A stretch of 64,000 nt of DNA from Rhizohabitans arisaemae (lineage in GTDB: Bacteria; Actinomycetota; Actinomycetes; Streptosporangiales; Streptosporangiaceae). The stretch covers positions 310,001-374,000 of the forward strand of contig NZ_BLRH01000034.1 of the NCBI RefSeq assembly GCF_025996515.1, written 5' to 3'. The notes beneath the pieces are model-generated. The model had not been told where the DNA came from. It worked only from the letters and a program-made list of their open reading frames with translations, and ran no database searches. Shown here piece after piece: positions 55,679-64,000 of this stretch; positions within the stretch are counted from its first letter, which is position 1, and each line of letters opens with the position of its first letter. The position numbers and the translations under genes are program-made.

Positions 55679-56053
55679 TCACGCGCGGACCAGGCAGAAG
55701 GGGTGGCCCGCCGGGTCGGCGTAGACCCCCCAGCCTCGCCCGGTGTCGGGTTCGAGCGGGACGGCGCCGAGCTCCAGCACCTGCTCGTGGGCCCGCCCGA
55801 GGTCGGGGACGCCGAAGTCCAGGTGGAACTGCTGCGGGTGGCCGGGGTCGGGCCAGCGCGGCGGCCGGTGGTCGGCCACCCGCTGGAAGGCGAGGACGAC
55901 CCCGGAGTCCAGGTGCAGGGTCGACCACTCCTCGTCCACCGACCACTGACCGTCGGGCTTGTCGACGACGCCGCCGAGGATCGCCTGGTAGAACCGGGCG
56001 AGCCCGCCGGGGTCGGGGCAGTCCAGGACGACACACTGAAGGTTGGCGATCAC
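55679..56053 (-). CDS. VOC-family protein 3
   Basis: 124 residues from GTG 56053, with GAGGAGC before it. IANLQCVVLDCPDPGGLARF opens the VOC fold; HLDFGVPDLGRAHEQVLELG and WGVYADPAGHPFCLVRA are the second half, the latter with the usual DPxGHPFC landmark. The family includes glyoxalases and dioxygenase-like proteins; the substrate is unknown. A perfect 20-base hairpin lies upstream (56100-56154), between it and the CdtB-type gene. The interval 55519-55678 holds nothing. Confidence 0.82.
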   Translation of the reverse strand: MIANLQCVVLDCPDPGGLARFYQAILGGVVDKPDGQWSVDEEWSTLHLDSGVVLAFQRVADHRPPRWPDPGHPQQFHLDFGVPDLGRAHEQVLELGAVPLEPDTGRGWGVYADPAGHPFCLVRA

Positions 56054-56099
56054 GCGTGCTCCTCTCGTCGCCCCCATCTTCCCCCGCCGCCGCCCCCGG

Positions 56100-56154
56100 C
56101 GACCCCGGTCCCGGTACGGGCTGCGCCGCGGCGGCCGTACCGGGACCGGGGTCG
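56100..56154. terminator. GGTACGGGC-family hairpin, copy 5 (20-base perfect stem)
   Basis: Arms 56100-56119 and 56135-56154 are exact complements and include CCGGTACGG and CCGTACCGG, with the loop GCTGCGCCGCGGCGG. It starts about 45 bases past the stop of the CdtB-type gene (56198), so it likely ends that transcript, and it is the most perfect member of the repeat family. Confidence 0.72.
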
Positions 56155-56197
56155 TCGTGCCCGGCAGGGCCCGGACCGCGCGGTCCGGACCTGAGGG

Positions 56198-59100
56198 TCA
56201 CTGGGTGACGGGCAGCCAGCGCCAGATGTCCGTGGCGTGGCCCGCGGCGATGGTCAGCTGGTTGTCCACACCGTGCTCGGTGAGGAACATGCGCTCGTTG
56301 ACCAGCCTGGACTGGAACGAGTGGTTGCTCACGGCTATCCCGTCGGGCACGGCGCGCTCGCACCACAGGTAGCCGTCGTTGTTGGGGCGGAACGAGTTCA
56401 GCGTGACCCTGTTGCCGTTCAGCGGCTCCAGGCTTGCCCCCGTCGAGTTGAGGTACCTGCCGCCGTAGATCAGGTAGTTGCAGCTGTCACCCCCGGTCTG
56501 CCCCGCGGGGATCCTGGTGAACAGCTCGTTGGGCGCGTCGTGGTCGGTGGACAGGATCAGCGGGGTGTTCTCCGCGGTGTGGCCGCCGCTGACCTCGGCC
56601 ACGAAGCGCAGCGGCGTGGCCGCGACCAGGCCGAGCTCGCCGACGTCCTGCATCTCCTGGGGACTCTGGAAGAACCAGCGCTGCTCGGCGGAGCCGTCGG
56701 CGGCGCGGCCGCGCAGGACGCCGCCTTGGGTGACGGCCGTCAGCATCTGGTCGGTGACCATGTTCTCCAGGGTCCAGGTGCCGTCGCCCTGGTAGACCGG
56801 CTGCCAGAGCTGGTCGGTCGACTCGCGCCACCACTGCGTCACCTGTGCCCCCGGGGTGCCGCCGTCCTGGCCCATGTAGTCCCCGGTGAGCCGGTTTACC
56901 AGGCGGTAGTAGCCGGGGAACTCGGGGTCGGGGTGGAGGTTCCAGGACTGCGACAGGGACTGACTCGAGGAGTACGACACGTCGCTGACGGTGCTGCCGC
57001 TCTGCGATGAGCCGGCGACGTGGGTGGTGCCGGCGTTGCGCAGCACGACCGCGTTCGACGGGCCGGGCACGGCCACCGCCGGCGGCGCGGGCGGGTTGTT
57101 GTCCGGCAGCCCGCCGATCTCGTAGAGGACGGGCAGGTGGTCGGAGTACATCACACTGTTCACCACGTCCGAGGCGATGACGTGCGGCGCGTTGCCGGCC
57201 GGCAGGACGGCGTAGTCCAGGCGCCGCTGCGGATTCATGGTCGGATGGGTCGGCGCCGGCGGGCCCTGGACCGTGAACTGTCCGGGGGCGAGGTTGTTCA
57301 GGGCGGTCTGCAGGGCGCCGGGCTCGCGGTTGAAGTCTCCCATGACGACCCAGTCCAGCGCCGCCCCGAAGGGGCCGGCGGCCTGCATCTGGATCCGGAT
57401 CTGGTTCACCAGCCCCGCCATGTCGTTCCCGTTGCCGGAGAAGCCGTGCACGGTGAAGTAGACGACGCCGCCGATGTTCACCCCGAGCGCGGGCCTGCCG
57501 CCCATGGGCGAGGCGACCACGAAGATGTCTGCGGGCGCGACCCGGGTGCGGGTCGCGATGGCCATGTTGACCCGGTTGGGTGGGTTCGTCGGGGAGGTGT
57601 CGGTGTGCAGCCAGTACAGGTACCCCTGCGGCCGGCTGGCCGTCCCGCCGTAGTGGTACTCCCGGACCGGGGGGTGCGAGCCGTCCGCCCGGGCGAAGAC
57701 GTTCTGCGCGATGTCGGTCAGGTGCGTGGCGCCGCCGGGCGGGGAGCCGGCCTCCTGCAGCAGGACGATCTCGGCATGGGTCTGCACGGCCAGCGGGAGC
57801 ACCCCGTAGGTGTACTTGGACTCGTACTCGCCGCCTATGTTGGCCCATCCGCCGTAGGTACCCGCGCCCTGCATGTTCCAGGTCGCCACCTTGCGGGTGC
57901 CGTCCTGGCGGGGCTCGACCTGGCCGGCGTTGCGCAGGAACAGCGACGGCCGGTACCCGTCGACGCGGGTCACCACCCCCTGCCCGCCGTAGTTCAGGGT
58001 CTCCCGGCCGCTCCAGTCCGGGATGCCCTGCCCGCCCTGGCTCAGCGCCCGGAACACGCTCGGGTCGGCGTTGTCGGAACCGAACTGGAAGATGGTGCCG
58101 GCCTGCACGCCGGGACTGCCGAGCGAGTACGGCTCATAGGCCGTGAACGGCCCGCCCGGCGCGGTCTGCTTGATCAAGGTGTTGTTGTGGAAGACGTTCT
58201 GCGGCCCCGAGGAACCGGACCACTTGGCCGCCTTGGGGCCTGCCGCCCACCAGATCGGATACCAGGTCCCCGGCTCGGTGTCGCCGCCTTCCCCGCCGCA
58301 GTTGGCGGCGCAGTTGCCCGACCGGTGCGCGTACGGGATCCGCACCGTGTTCTGCTCGAACAGGTTGTAGCGCTCCCAGCCGCCGTGCAGGTTCAGGTCG
58401 GAGTCGAGGTCGTTGCGGAAGACCACGTTGCCGCTGGAGGACCACTGGAAGGTGAAGTGCCGCAGGTTCCTGCTGGTGTTGTAGGCGTACAGCGAGTCCC
58501 ACACCCGGCTGCCCCGCAGGTAGCCGTTGCCGCCCTTGCCCTTGTTCCACGCCCCGTCGAAGGTGTTGCGCTCGATCTGCAGGTTGCGCGCCACCTCGGT
58601 GACGATCGGGTGCGAGCCGATCATCGTGAGGTTGAGCCCGCGCGCCCAGCTGTGGGCCGCCCACTTGAACAGGATGCCGTGCATCGCGTACTCCGGCGCC
58701 ATGTTGCCGTAGTTGTTGACGGCGCTCGCGGGCGTCAGCGAGTAGGTGCCGCCGCCCAGCTTGGGCAGCCCCTCCATGTCCTGGGTCATCGCGAAGTTCT
58801 CGAACCCGACGCCCTCGACCACTTTCAGCGGGGTCACCTTGCTGACGTACGGCGTCTCGACGATCATCGGCTGCGAGCCGTCCGAGGTGGAGTCGACGGG
58901 CAGGTCGTACTCCAGCGGGCGGTCCAGCGTGACGGTCTTGGCGGCCGCGTCCTTGCGGACGATCCGGAACATCTGCTGGCGCATGTGCAGGTTCTCCATA
59001 TGGCTCTGGTCGGTGACGCCCTGCTGCGCGTAGAAGTTGCGGCTGTTGGCGGCGCCGACCCAGAGGTAGCCGCCGACGCTGAACTTGTTCATGTCGGCGT

Positions 59101-59905
59101 TGGAGACCAGTTGCACGACGCTCTGCCCCTGCCGGGCGGAGAACCCCGGATCGCCGGCGCGGGCGGCCAGTTTGATGCCGGACGCCCAGTGCTGGTTGAC
59201 GCTTCCCTCGAACAGGTCCTTGCGGTTGGCCGGCGCCGCCTGCCACTCGTTCTCGTACCTGGTCGCCACGTCGCGGGTCTGCACCCGGAACAGCGCGCGC
59301 CCCGGCCAGATCCACCCGCCCTTGCCGACGTCGTTGCCGCTGCCGAACTCCATGCCGTCCTGGTTCCAGCGGCTGCCGTCCGCGGTCACCGTGTCGTAGC
59401 GGGTGTTGACGTCGGGCCGGAACACCAGCTGGGTGCCGCCGGCGCCGGACCCCTGCCCGCGCAGGATCAGAAAGCCGGCGTCGGCGTAGATCTGCCGGGA
59501 CACGTCGACCCGGCCGGCCGGCAGCGTGATCAGCGACAGCCGGTGGAAGTTGGCCTGCGGCGAGCACTGGCTCTTGATCTGGTCGATGGCGTTCTGCAGC
59601 CCCGTGGTGTCGTCCACCCCGTCGTCCGGGACCACCCCGAAGCCGGACGCCAGCTGCTGCGGGGTGATCCGGCAGGAGGCGTTGCCGGTGATCTGGCCGT
59701 CACCCGGAAGCCGCTGGCCGCCGAGATACCCCACCCGCGACCAGTTCGGTAGCCCGGCGGGAGGTATGACGCGATTGTCGAGACTGAGATCCGGATCGGA
59801 GGAGGAGAAGGCGGGCGCCTGTATCGCGGATGAGACCTGTACCGCGGAGGAGAACAGGATGAGCATGCCGACTAGGGCGGCGGCCAAACGTGGAGAGCGT
59901 TTCAC
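56198..59905 (-). CDS. Secreted beta-helix / CdtB-type nuclease / ricin-like lectin fusion protein
   Basis: 1235 residues. GTG 59905 follows AGAGG and gives a clear signal peptide (KRSPRLAAALVGMLILFSSA, cleavage after VSSA). Residues about 70-620 are a right-handed beta-helix of pectate-lyase type (FGVVPDDGVDDTTGLQNAID). Residues about 670-930 match cytolethal distending toxin subunit B: KVATWNMQG, LLQEAGSPP with Glu718, His820, GDFNREP with Asp857, RRLDYAV and SDHLPV with Asp922 and His923. Thus the whole DNase I-like active site is present. Residues about 950-1085 are ricin-like (SWNLHPDPEFPGYYRLVNRL, DGTWTLENMVTDQMLTAV). The last 150 residues are unknown. CDT toxins use separate lectin subunits; here one chain has both. 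Role is inference: exported nuclease or toxin. Confidence 0.85.
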   Translation of the reverse strand: MKRSPRLAAALVGMLILFSSAVQVSSAIQAPAFSSSDPDLSLDNRVIPPAGLPNWSRVGYLGGQRLPGDGQITGNASCRITPQQLASGFGVVPDDGVDDTTGLQNAIDQIKSQCSPQANFHRLSLITLPAGRVDVSRQIYADAGFLILRGQGSGAGGTQLVFRPDVNTRYDTVTADGSRWNQDGMEFGSGNDVGKGGWIWPGRALFRVQTRDVATRYENEWQAAPANRKDLFEGSVNQHWASGIKLAARAGDPGFSARQGQSVVQLVSNADMNKFSVGGYLWVGAANSRNFYAQQGVTDQSHMENLHMRQQMFRIVRKDAAAKTVTLDRPLEYDLPVDSTSDGSQPMIVETPYVSKVTPLKVVEGVGFENFAMTQDMEGLPKLGGGTYSLTPASAVNNYGNMAPEYAMHGILFKWAAHSWARGLNLTMIGSHPIVTEVARNLQIERNTFDGAWNKGKGGNGYLRGSRVWDSLYAYNTSRNLRHFTFQWSSSGNVVFRNDLDSDLNLHGGWERYNLFEQNTVRIPYAHRSGNCAANCGGEGGDTEPGTWYPIWWAAGPKAAKWSGSSGPQNVFHNNTLIKQTAPGGPFTAYEPYSLGSPGVQAGTIFQFGSDNADPSVFRALSQGGQGIPDWSGRETLNYGGQGVVTRVDGYRPSLFLRNAGQVEPRQDGTRKVATWNMQGAGTYGGWANIGGEYESKYTYGVLPLAVQTHAEIVLLQEAGSPPGGATHLTDIAQNVFARADGSHPPVREYHYGGTASRPQGYLYWLHTDTSPTNPPNRVNMAIATRTRVAPADIFVVASPMGGRPALGVNIGGVVYFTVHGFSGNGNDMAGLVNQIRIQMQAAGPFGAALDWVVMGDFNREPGALQTALNNLAPGQFTVQGPPAPTHPTMNPQRRLDYAVLPAGNAPHVIASDVVNSVMYSDHLPVLYEIGGLPDNNPPAPPAVAVPGPSNAVVLRNAGTTHVAGSSQSGSTVSDVSYSSSQSLSQSWNLHPDPEFPGYYRLVNRLTGDYMGQDGGTPGAQVTQWWRESTDQLWQPVYQGDGTWTLENMVTDQMLTAVTQGGVLRGRAADGSAEQRWFFQSPQEMQDVGELGLVAATPLRFVAEVSGGHTAENTPLILSTDHDAPNELFTRIPAGQTGGDSCNYLIYGGRYLNSTGASLEPLNGNRVTLNSFRPNNDGYLWCERAVPDGIAVSNHSFQSRLVNERMFLTEHGVDNQLTIAAGHATDIWRWLPVTQ

Positions 59906-60240
59906 ACGACCTCTATTCCGCTCATGGGACGATGATGCGAGTGCGCGAGGAGTCGCCCGATCGGCTTCCGGGCCGACTTTCCCCATGGCCCGGCGTCGTC
60001 GAGCACGACCGGAACACACCGTCCCCGCAGCGGTGACCGGCTGCAACGAGGCGCGCTCCCCGTCCGCCGGGGATCAGACGCCGACCTTGGTACTCCGGCG
60101 AGCCGCCCGGGGACGGATGCACCGCGCGCCGGTGGGGCGGTGCCGGCCCGCCCCTCTCCGCGGCCGTGACCTGCGGTGGGTCGGGACTCGGCACCCGGCC
60201 TGCGCCGTTCAGGTGGCAGGCGGGAGCACCGGGCCCGTTG
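59906..60240. other. Intergenic region between the CdtB-type gene and the hydrolase
   Basis: About 335 bases without a supported gene. The part next to the CdtB-type start (59905-59950) is slightly AT-richer and should hold its promoter. I see no convincing palindrome or repeat. Confidence 0.5.
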
Positions 60241-60945
60241 TCACCGGGCGGCGACCGCGGCGGCGGCTTGGACGATGACCGCGGCCACCGCGGCCGGGTC
60301 GGACACATAGACGGCGTGGCTGCCGGGGCTCTCGGTCACGGTGGAGCCCGCTCGCCCGGCCATGGCGCGCTGTACGGGCGGGGGGATCATCCGGTCCTCC
60401 GTCGCCACCAGGTACCAGCTGGGCTTGATCCGCCAGGCGGGCTCGGCGACCGCTCCGCGCAGCGCGTCCACGCCCCAGGGCACCTGGGAGTCGGCCATGA
60501 ACGCGGCCTGCTCGGCAGGCAGATCCCCGGCGAACGAGGCGGGGAACCTCTCGCGGTCCAGCAACAGGAATCCGTTCACCGGCGGCAGGATCGGCGGGAC
60601 CGGCGCCCCCGGCGGCGGGTCGGCGATCAGCGAGTTCACCGACTCGCCCTTGTCGGGTGCGAAGGCCGCGATGTAGACCAGGGCCGCCACATCGTCGTGG
60701 GTGCCCGCCTCGGTGACGACCACCCCGCCGTAGGAGTGGCCCACCAGGACCACCGGACCGTCCTGGGCGTCGATGACCTGCCGGGTCGCCGCCACGTCGC
60801 CCTCCAGCGACAGGGTCGGGTTCTGCACGACGGCCACGTTGTAGCCGTCCTTCCTCAGCAGGTGGTAGACACCCTGCCAGCCGGACCCGTCCACGAACCC
60901 GCCGTGCACCAGGACGACTCTCGGGGTCGCCGAGTCTGTACCCAT
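60241..60945 (-). CDS. Alpha/beta-hydrolase
   Basis: 234 residues; ATG 60945 follows GAGGGAGC. VVLVHGGFVDGSGWQGVYHL is the oxyanion loop region, the nucleophile is Ser71 in VGHSYGG, the acid is near WYLVATEDRMIPP and the catalytic His near SPGSHAVYVSDP. This is the small esterase/hydroxynitrile-lyase-like group common in soil bacteria. The substrate is unknown. The LuxR gene lies upstream on the same strand with 115 bases between, so control by it is possible. Confidence 0.88.
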   Translation of the reverse strand: MGTDSATPRVVLVHGGFVDGSGWQGVYHLLRKDGYNVAVVQNPTLSLEGDVAATRQVIDAQDGPVVLVGHSYGGVVVTEAGTHDDVAALVYIAAFAPDKGESVNSLIADPPPGAPVPPILPPVNGFLLLDRERFPASFAGDLPAEQAAFMADSQVPWGVDALRGAVAEPAWRIKPSWYLVATEDRMIPPPVQRAMAGRAGSTVTESPGSHAVYVSDPAAVAAVIVQAAAAVAAR

Positions 60946-61060
60946 GCTGTGCTCCCTCGCCGATGAGACGCCGTGGACATCGGCACTCACGCTAGGTCGC
61001 CGGGCAAAGGCGCGATTGAGTCATTTGACTCGGATCCCTCGGTAGGCCGGCGCGGCAAGG

Positions 61061-63868
61061 CTAGGTGTCGAGGCCCGCGAGTCGCCGTTCCTCCGGCGAT
61101 CCGGTCAGCGCGTCGCGAAGTGCGGCCCGGGAGGCGACGCCGAGCTTGGGAAACAGCTGGTACAGGTGATTGGCGACGGTGCGCGGAGACAGGAAGAGCC
61201 GTTCGCCGATCTGCTTGTTGGTCAGCCCGGCGGCCGCGAGCATGGCGATCTCCTGCTGCTGGGGGGTGAGCGAGGCCATCCCCGCGGCCCCGCCCGGCCC
61301 GACGGGCAGGCCGGTTGCCCGCAGCTCGGTGCTCGCCCTGGCCGTCCACGGCCGGGCGTCCAGGCTGCGGAAGGTGTCGAGCGCGGCGGCCAGCTGGGTG
61401 CGGGCCTGGCCGGTGGCCTTGTCGCGGCGCAGCCGCTCACCGTAGACGAGCTGCAGGCGGGCCCGCTCGAACGGCCAGCGCTCCGCGCCGGCGATGGCGA
61501 GCGCGTTCTGAAACAACCGGCTGTACCGCCCGTCGGGGGCGACCATGGCCGCCGTGGCGCCGGCGACCATGGCCAGCCGCGGCGAGATCACGGCCAGCCC
61601 CGCCCGGTCCACGGCGGCGGCGTGCGCGGCCGCCTCGGCGTGGCGGCCGGCCCGCACGGCGGCCTCGACCAGGTCCGTGATGCTCCACAGCGCGTGCGGG
61701 AGGTGCGAGGCCAGCACACCCGGCGGGCTGATGGCGGCGGACCGCCGGTAGGCGTCCTCGAAATCGCCCCGGCCCAGCGCCACCAGGGCGGTGATCTGCC
61801 AGGCGTAGGCCAGGAGCGCGTGGGCTCGTCGCGGGGTCGCCCACCGGGTTATCCGATCGGCCAGCGCCGTCGCGGTGTCCTCCTGCCCGCGCGCCGCGGC
61901 CAGCATCGCCTTCAGGTAGACCCCGGGCCAGGCCGTCAGCCGGTAGCCGTGCGTGTCGCACAGCGCCAGGCCCTCGTCGACGACCTGCTCCATCTCCTCC
62001 CACTGGCCGGCGAGGAAGGCGTCGTTGCCCAGCAGGAACAGCGCTTCGATCGCCGAGGTGACGGCTCCGCCGTCGCGGCCGTGGCCGACCACGCGCCACA
62101 ACCCCTCGCGGCACCGTCCCAGCCGGTCGACGTAGGAGGCGGCGACGCCGACGCGGGAGATGCGCTCGGGGATGAGCTCCTGGTTCAGGTCCGCGATGAC
62201 CGTGTCCAGCCGGTCGAGCACCGGCGGCGCCAGGCGGGCCGGATCGGAGAACGTCTTGCCGAGGATGTCCAGCAGCTCGGGAGGCGCCGGCCTGAGGCGC
62301 CCCATCGCCGCGTGGAAGGGTTCCCACAACTCGGCGCGTCCGCCGTAGAAGCACACCATGAGCAGCGTGTACAGGCTCTGGATCAGCGGCTTGCTCCGGA
62401 CGTCGCCGGGGTCGGCCTGCATCTCCATCGCACCGACCAGCAGGCGGTGGGCGCTGTCCACATCACCGTCTCCGTTGAGCAGGTGGTAGGCGTCGGCGAC
62501 CGCGGTGAGCAGCGACTCGCCTCGCCGGTCGGTGCGGCGGGCCTGCTCCAGCAGGCGCGGCGCGGCGCGTAGGTCACCGTTGGCGATCGCGCCGATGTAG
62601 GCGGCTTCGCTCAGCCGTCCGGCCCGGCCGGGGCCGGCCGGGCTCAACTCGGCCGCGCGTAGGAGCAGCGTGACGGCCCGGACGCCGTCGCCACGGCACA
62701 GGTTGGCGTACGCCACGGCCTGCAGCAGTGCGGCGACCTCCTCATCGGGTCCGACGGCCGCTTCGGCCAGGTGCCAGGCCCGCCGTTCCCGTTGGTCGGC
62801 GAGGCGCTCGGCGAGGAGCCGGTGCGCCCGGCGGCGCTGCTCACCCGTGGACGACTCCACCACCGCCGAGCCGATCAGCGGATGGCGGAAAAGCAGCCTC
62901 CCGCCTTGCTCGAATCGGACCAGCCGCGCCCGTTCCGCGGGGGCCAGCACGTCTCCCGCGTCCGGGACGTCCAGGACTCCGGTCCCGTCCAGGACGGCGA
63001 GCAGCAGCAGGTCGTACGTCGCAGCCGGCAGATCTCTGATCCGTGCGGCGAACACCGCCTGCAGGCGCCTGCCGAGCGGCAGAACCGGGGGCAGCGCGCC
63101 GCTTGAGAGCCGTTGGAGGTCGCCGAGCGCCACCGGCAACTCCAGCAAGGCCAGCGGGTTTCCCTGAGCATCGGCCAGGAGCCGCTGCCGGGTCCGGGGG
63201 GCCAGCGCCGGGAAACGGGCTTTCAGCAGCGCCGCGGCGTCCCGCTCGTCCAGCGGCTGCACCTCGTAGCCGGGCAATCCGCCGTGTTCGAAGAAGCCCT
63301 CCTCGCCCGAGCGGGACGCCGCGAGCAGTCCGACTGCACTGCCGGTGAGTCGGCGTGCCACAAAGCCCAGAACGACGGCGCTGGCCCGGTCCAGCCACGC
63401 GATGTCGTCGACGACGACCAGGAGCGGACGGGCGGCGGCGGCCTGGCGTAGGAGGACAAGAGCCGCGTTGGCCACCAGGAGCTGCCCTGGCGGCGCTCCT
63501 TCACCCAGCCCCAAGGCGACGCTCAGCGCCCGCTCGTGTACCGGGGTCAAGGTCGGCAGGTCCGCAAGCAGCGGGTGCAGGACATGGTGGAGGCCGGCGA
63601 AGCTCACCTCGGCCTCGAACTGCGAGCCGGAGGCACGCAACACCCGGTGGCCGGCCGCCAGCCCCCGCGCCGCGGCGACCTCCAGCAGCACAGACTTGCC
63701 GACCCCGGCCTCGCCCAGCAGGATGAACGCGCCGCCCTGGACTGCGGCCCGGTCGACGAAGTCGCCGATCCGGGCGATGTCCCGTTCGCGGCCGATCAGC
63801 GATTCCGCCGGATCGTTGATCGGCGAACCATGACCGAAGGGTGGTTTCCCTCCCATAATCGAACCCAC
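61061..63868 (-). CDS. Large ATP-binding LuxR-family (LAL) regulator
   Basis: About 935 residues (ATG 63868; ATG 63856 is also possible). The N-terminal AAA/NACHT-like ATPase has GREREDIARI-type start (LIGRERDIARIGDFVDRAAV), Walker A GEAGVGKSVLLE near residue 53 and LLVVVDDIAWLDRAS as Walker B. A long helical-repeat region follows. The C-terminal LuxR helix-turn-helix is TPQQQEIAMLAAAGLTNKQI and LFLSPRTVANHLYQLFPKLG. LAL regulators often activate carbon-use or antibiotic genes after binding a ligand. The downstream hydrolase is a candidate target, and the CdtB-type gene beyond it is another possibility. Confidence 0.92.
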   Translation of the reverse strand: MGSIMGGKPPFGHGSPINDPAESLIGRERDIARIGDFVDRAAVQGGAFILLGEAGVGKSVLLEVAAARGLAAGHRVLRASGSQFEAEVSFAGLHHVLHPLLADLPTLTPVHERALSVALGLGEGAPPGQLLVANAALVLLRQAAAARPLLVVVDDIAWLDRASAVVLGFVARRLTGSAVGLLAASRSGEEGFFEHGGLPGYEVQPLDERDAAALLKARFPALAPRTRQRLLADAQGNPLALLELPVALGDLQRLSSGALPPVLPLGRRLQAVFAARIRDLPAATYDLLLLAVLDGTGVLDVPDAGDVLAPAERARLVRFEQGGRLLFRHPLIGSAVVESSTGEQRRRAHRLLAERLADQRERRAWHLAEAAVGPDEEVAALLQAVAYANLCRGDGVRAVTLLLRAAELSPAGPGRAGRLSEAAYIGAIANGDLRAAPRLLEQARRTDRRGESLLTAVADAYHLLNGDGDVDSAHRLLVGAMEMQADPGDVRSKPLIQSLYTLLMVCFYGGRAELWEPFHAAMGRLRPAPPELLDILGKTFSDPARLAPPVLDRLDTVIADLNQELIPERISRVGVAASYVDRLGRCREGLWRVVGHGRDGGAVTSAIEALFLLGNDAFLAGQWEEMEQVVDEGLALCDTHGYRLTAWPGVYLKAMLAAARGQEDTATALADRITRWATPRRAHALLAYAWQITALVALGRGDFEDAYRRSAAISPPGVLASHLPHALWSITDLVEAAVRAGRHAEAAAHAAAVDRAGLAVISPRLAMVAGATAAMVAPDGRYSRLFQNALAIAGAERWPFERARLQLVYGERLRRDKATGQARTQLAAALDTFRSLDARPWTARASTELRATGLPVGPGGAAGMASLTPQQQEIAMLAAAGLTNKQIGERLFLSPRTVANHLYQLFPKLGVASRAALRDALTGSPEERRLAGLDT

Positions 63869-63908
63869 GGGTTTGACCTTACGCGCGGGCGGCTGTCAGG
63901 GCGAGATG

Positions 63909-64000
63909 CCCTCCTCCGAGCCGGCACTCCATGCGCGGTTGACGCGGTCCGTGCCTGGGCAGCGGCACATGGCCCGGATGAGGCGGCTGGTCGCCTTCGC
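63909..64000 (+). CDS. Possible start of a gene running off the window
   Basis: ATG 63909 opens a frame on the plus strand that stays open to the edge (PSSEPALHARLTRSVPGQRH). AGGGCG before it is a weak ribosome site. Too little is present to name a family, and it may be chance. Confidence 0.25.

Noticed and set aside
57020-59752. A 910-codon open frame on the plus strand opposite the CdtB-type gene
   Set aside because: Its protein is Gly/Arg/Val/Gln-rich low-complexity sequence, typical of the antisense of GC-rich codons, and the minus frame has full domain motifs.
1-64000. CRISPR arrays, tRNA, rRNA or phage structural genes
   Set aside because: I looked for regularly spaced repeats, cloverleaf-like segments and phage modules and saw none.

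Overview
The window is very GC-rich (roughly 70 percent by eye) and reads like a chromosomal accessory region of an actinomycete. The signs are GTG and TTG starts, many leaderless genes, many TetR/MerR/HxlR/WYL regulators each beside one enzyme gene, a deazaflavin-dependent (Ddn-like) oxidoreductase and an LLM-class flavoprotein. The Streptosporangiaceae or a relative would fit, but this is an inference. No tRNA, rRNA, CRISPR array or replication origin was seen.

Layout. 1-1404: truncated alkyl sulfatase. 1.7-8.6 kb: arsenic island with an ArsO-like flavoprotein, arsR, a MerR regulator with a thioredoxin-like partner, arsR-acr3-arsC, and arsR-arsM where ArsM is fused to an ArsN-type acetyltransferase. 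Four regulators have clear palindromic operators. 8.8-12.5 kb: TetR and a self-sufficient CYP102 P450-reductase. 12.8-16.2 kb: ABC-2-like permease divergent from a two-component system. 16.6-18.5 kb: MerR-type operon (degenerate metallo-beta-lactamase fold, siderophore-interacting flavoprotein, MerR). 18.7-25.2 kb: two exported proteins, a FetB-like permease and an SNF2 helicase/SWIM pair. 25.3-30.5 kb: small enzymes and regulators.

30.6-42.7 kb is a scar-rich zone: a tyrosine recombinase killed by an amber codon, Tn3 transposase pieces on both strands, an IS5 fragment, a TetR relic, a truncated serine hydrolase, and an open frame joining Tn3 sequence to a lower-GC deaminase-like domain. Intact genes in it are TetR/saccharopine-dehydrogenase-like, WYL/epoxide hydrolase, GadB/TetR and an unknown 400-residue protein.

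42.7-55.5 kb: regulator-enzyme pairs (AraC/SDR, MerR-AzoR, HxlR/frameshifted NAD-binding protein, HxlR/NmrA-Ddn), an APH(6)-like kinase, an LLM flavoprotein and an integrase. 55.7-64 kb: VOC protein, a 1235-residue exported protein joining a beta-helix, a complete CdtB-type nuclease and ricin-like lectin sequence, an alpha/beta hydrolase and a large LuxR regulator.

A family of hairpins built on GGTACGGGCTGCGCC and its complement recurs between genes from 12.5 to 56 kb. The most notable items are the CdtB-lectin fusion, the ArsM-ArsN fusion, the deaminase-like frame and the hairpin repeat family.
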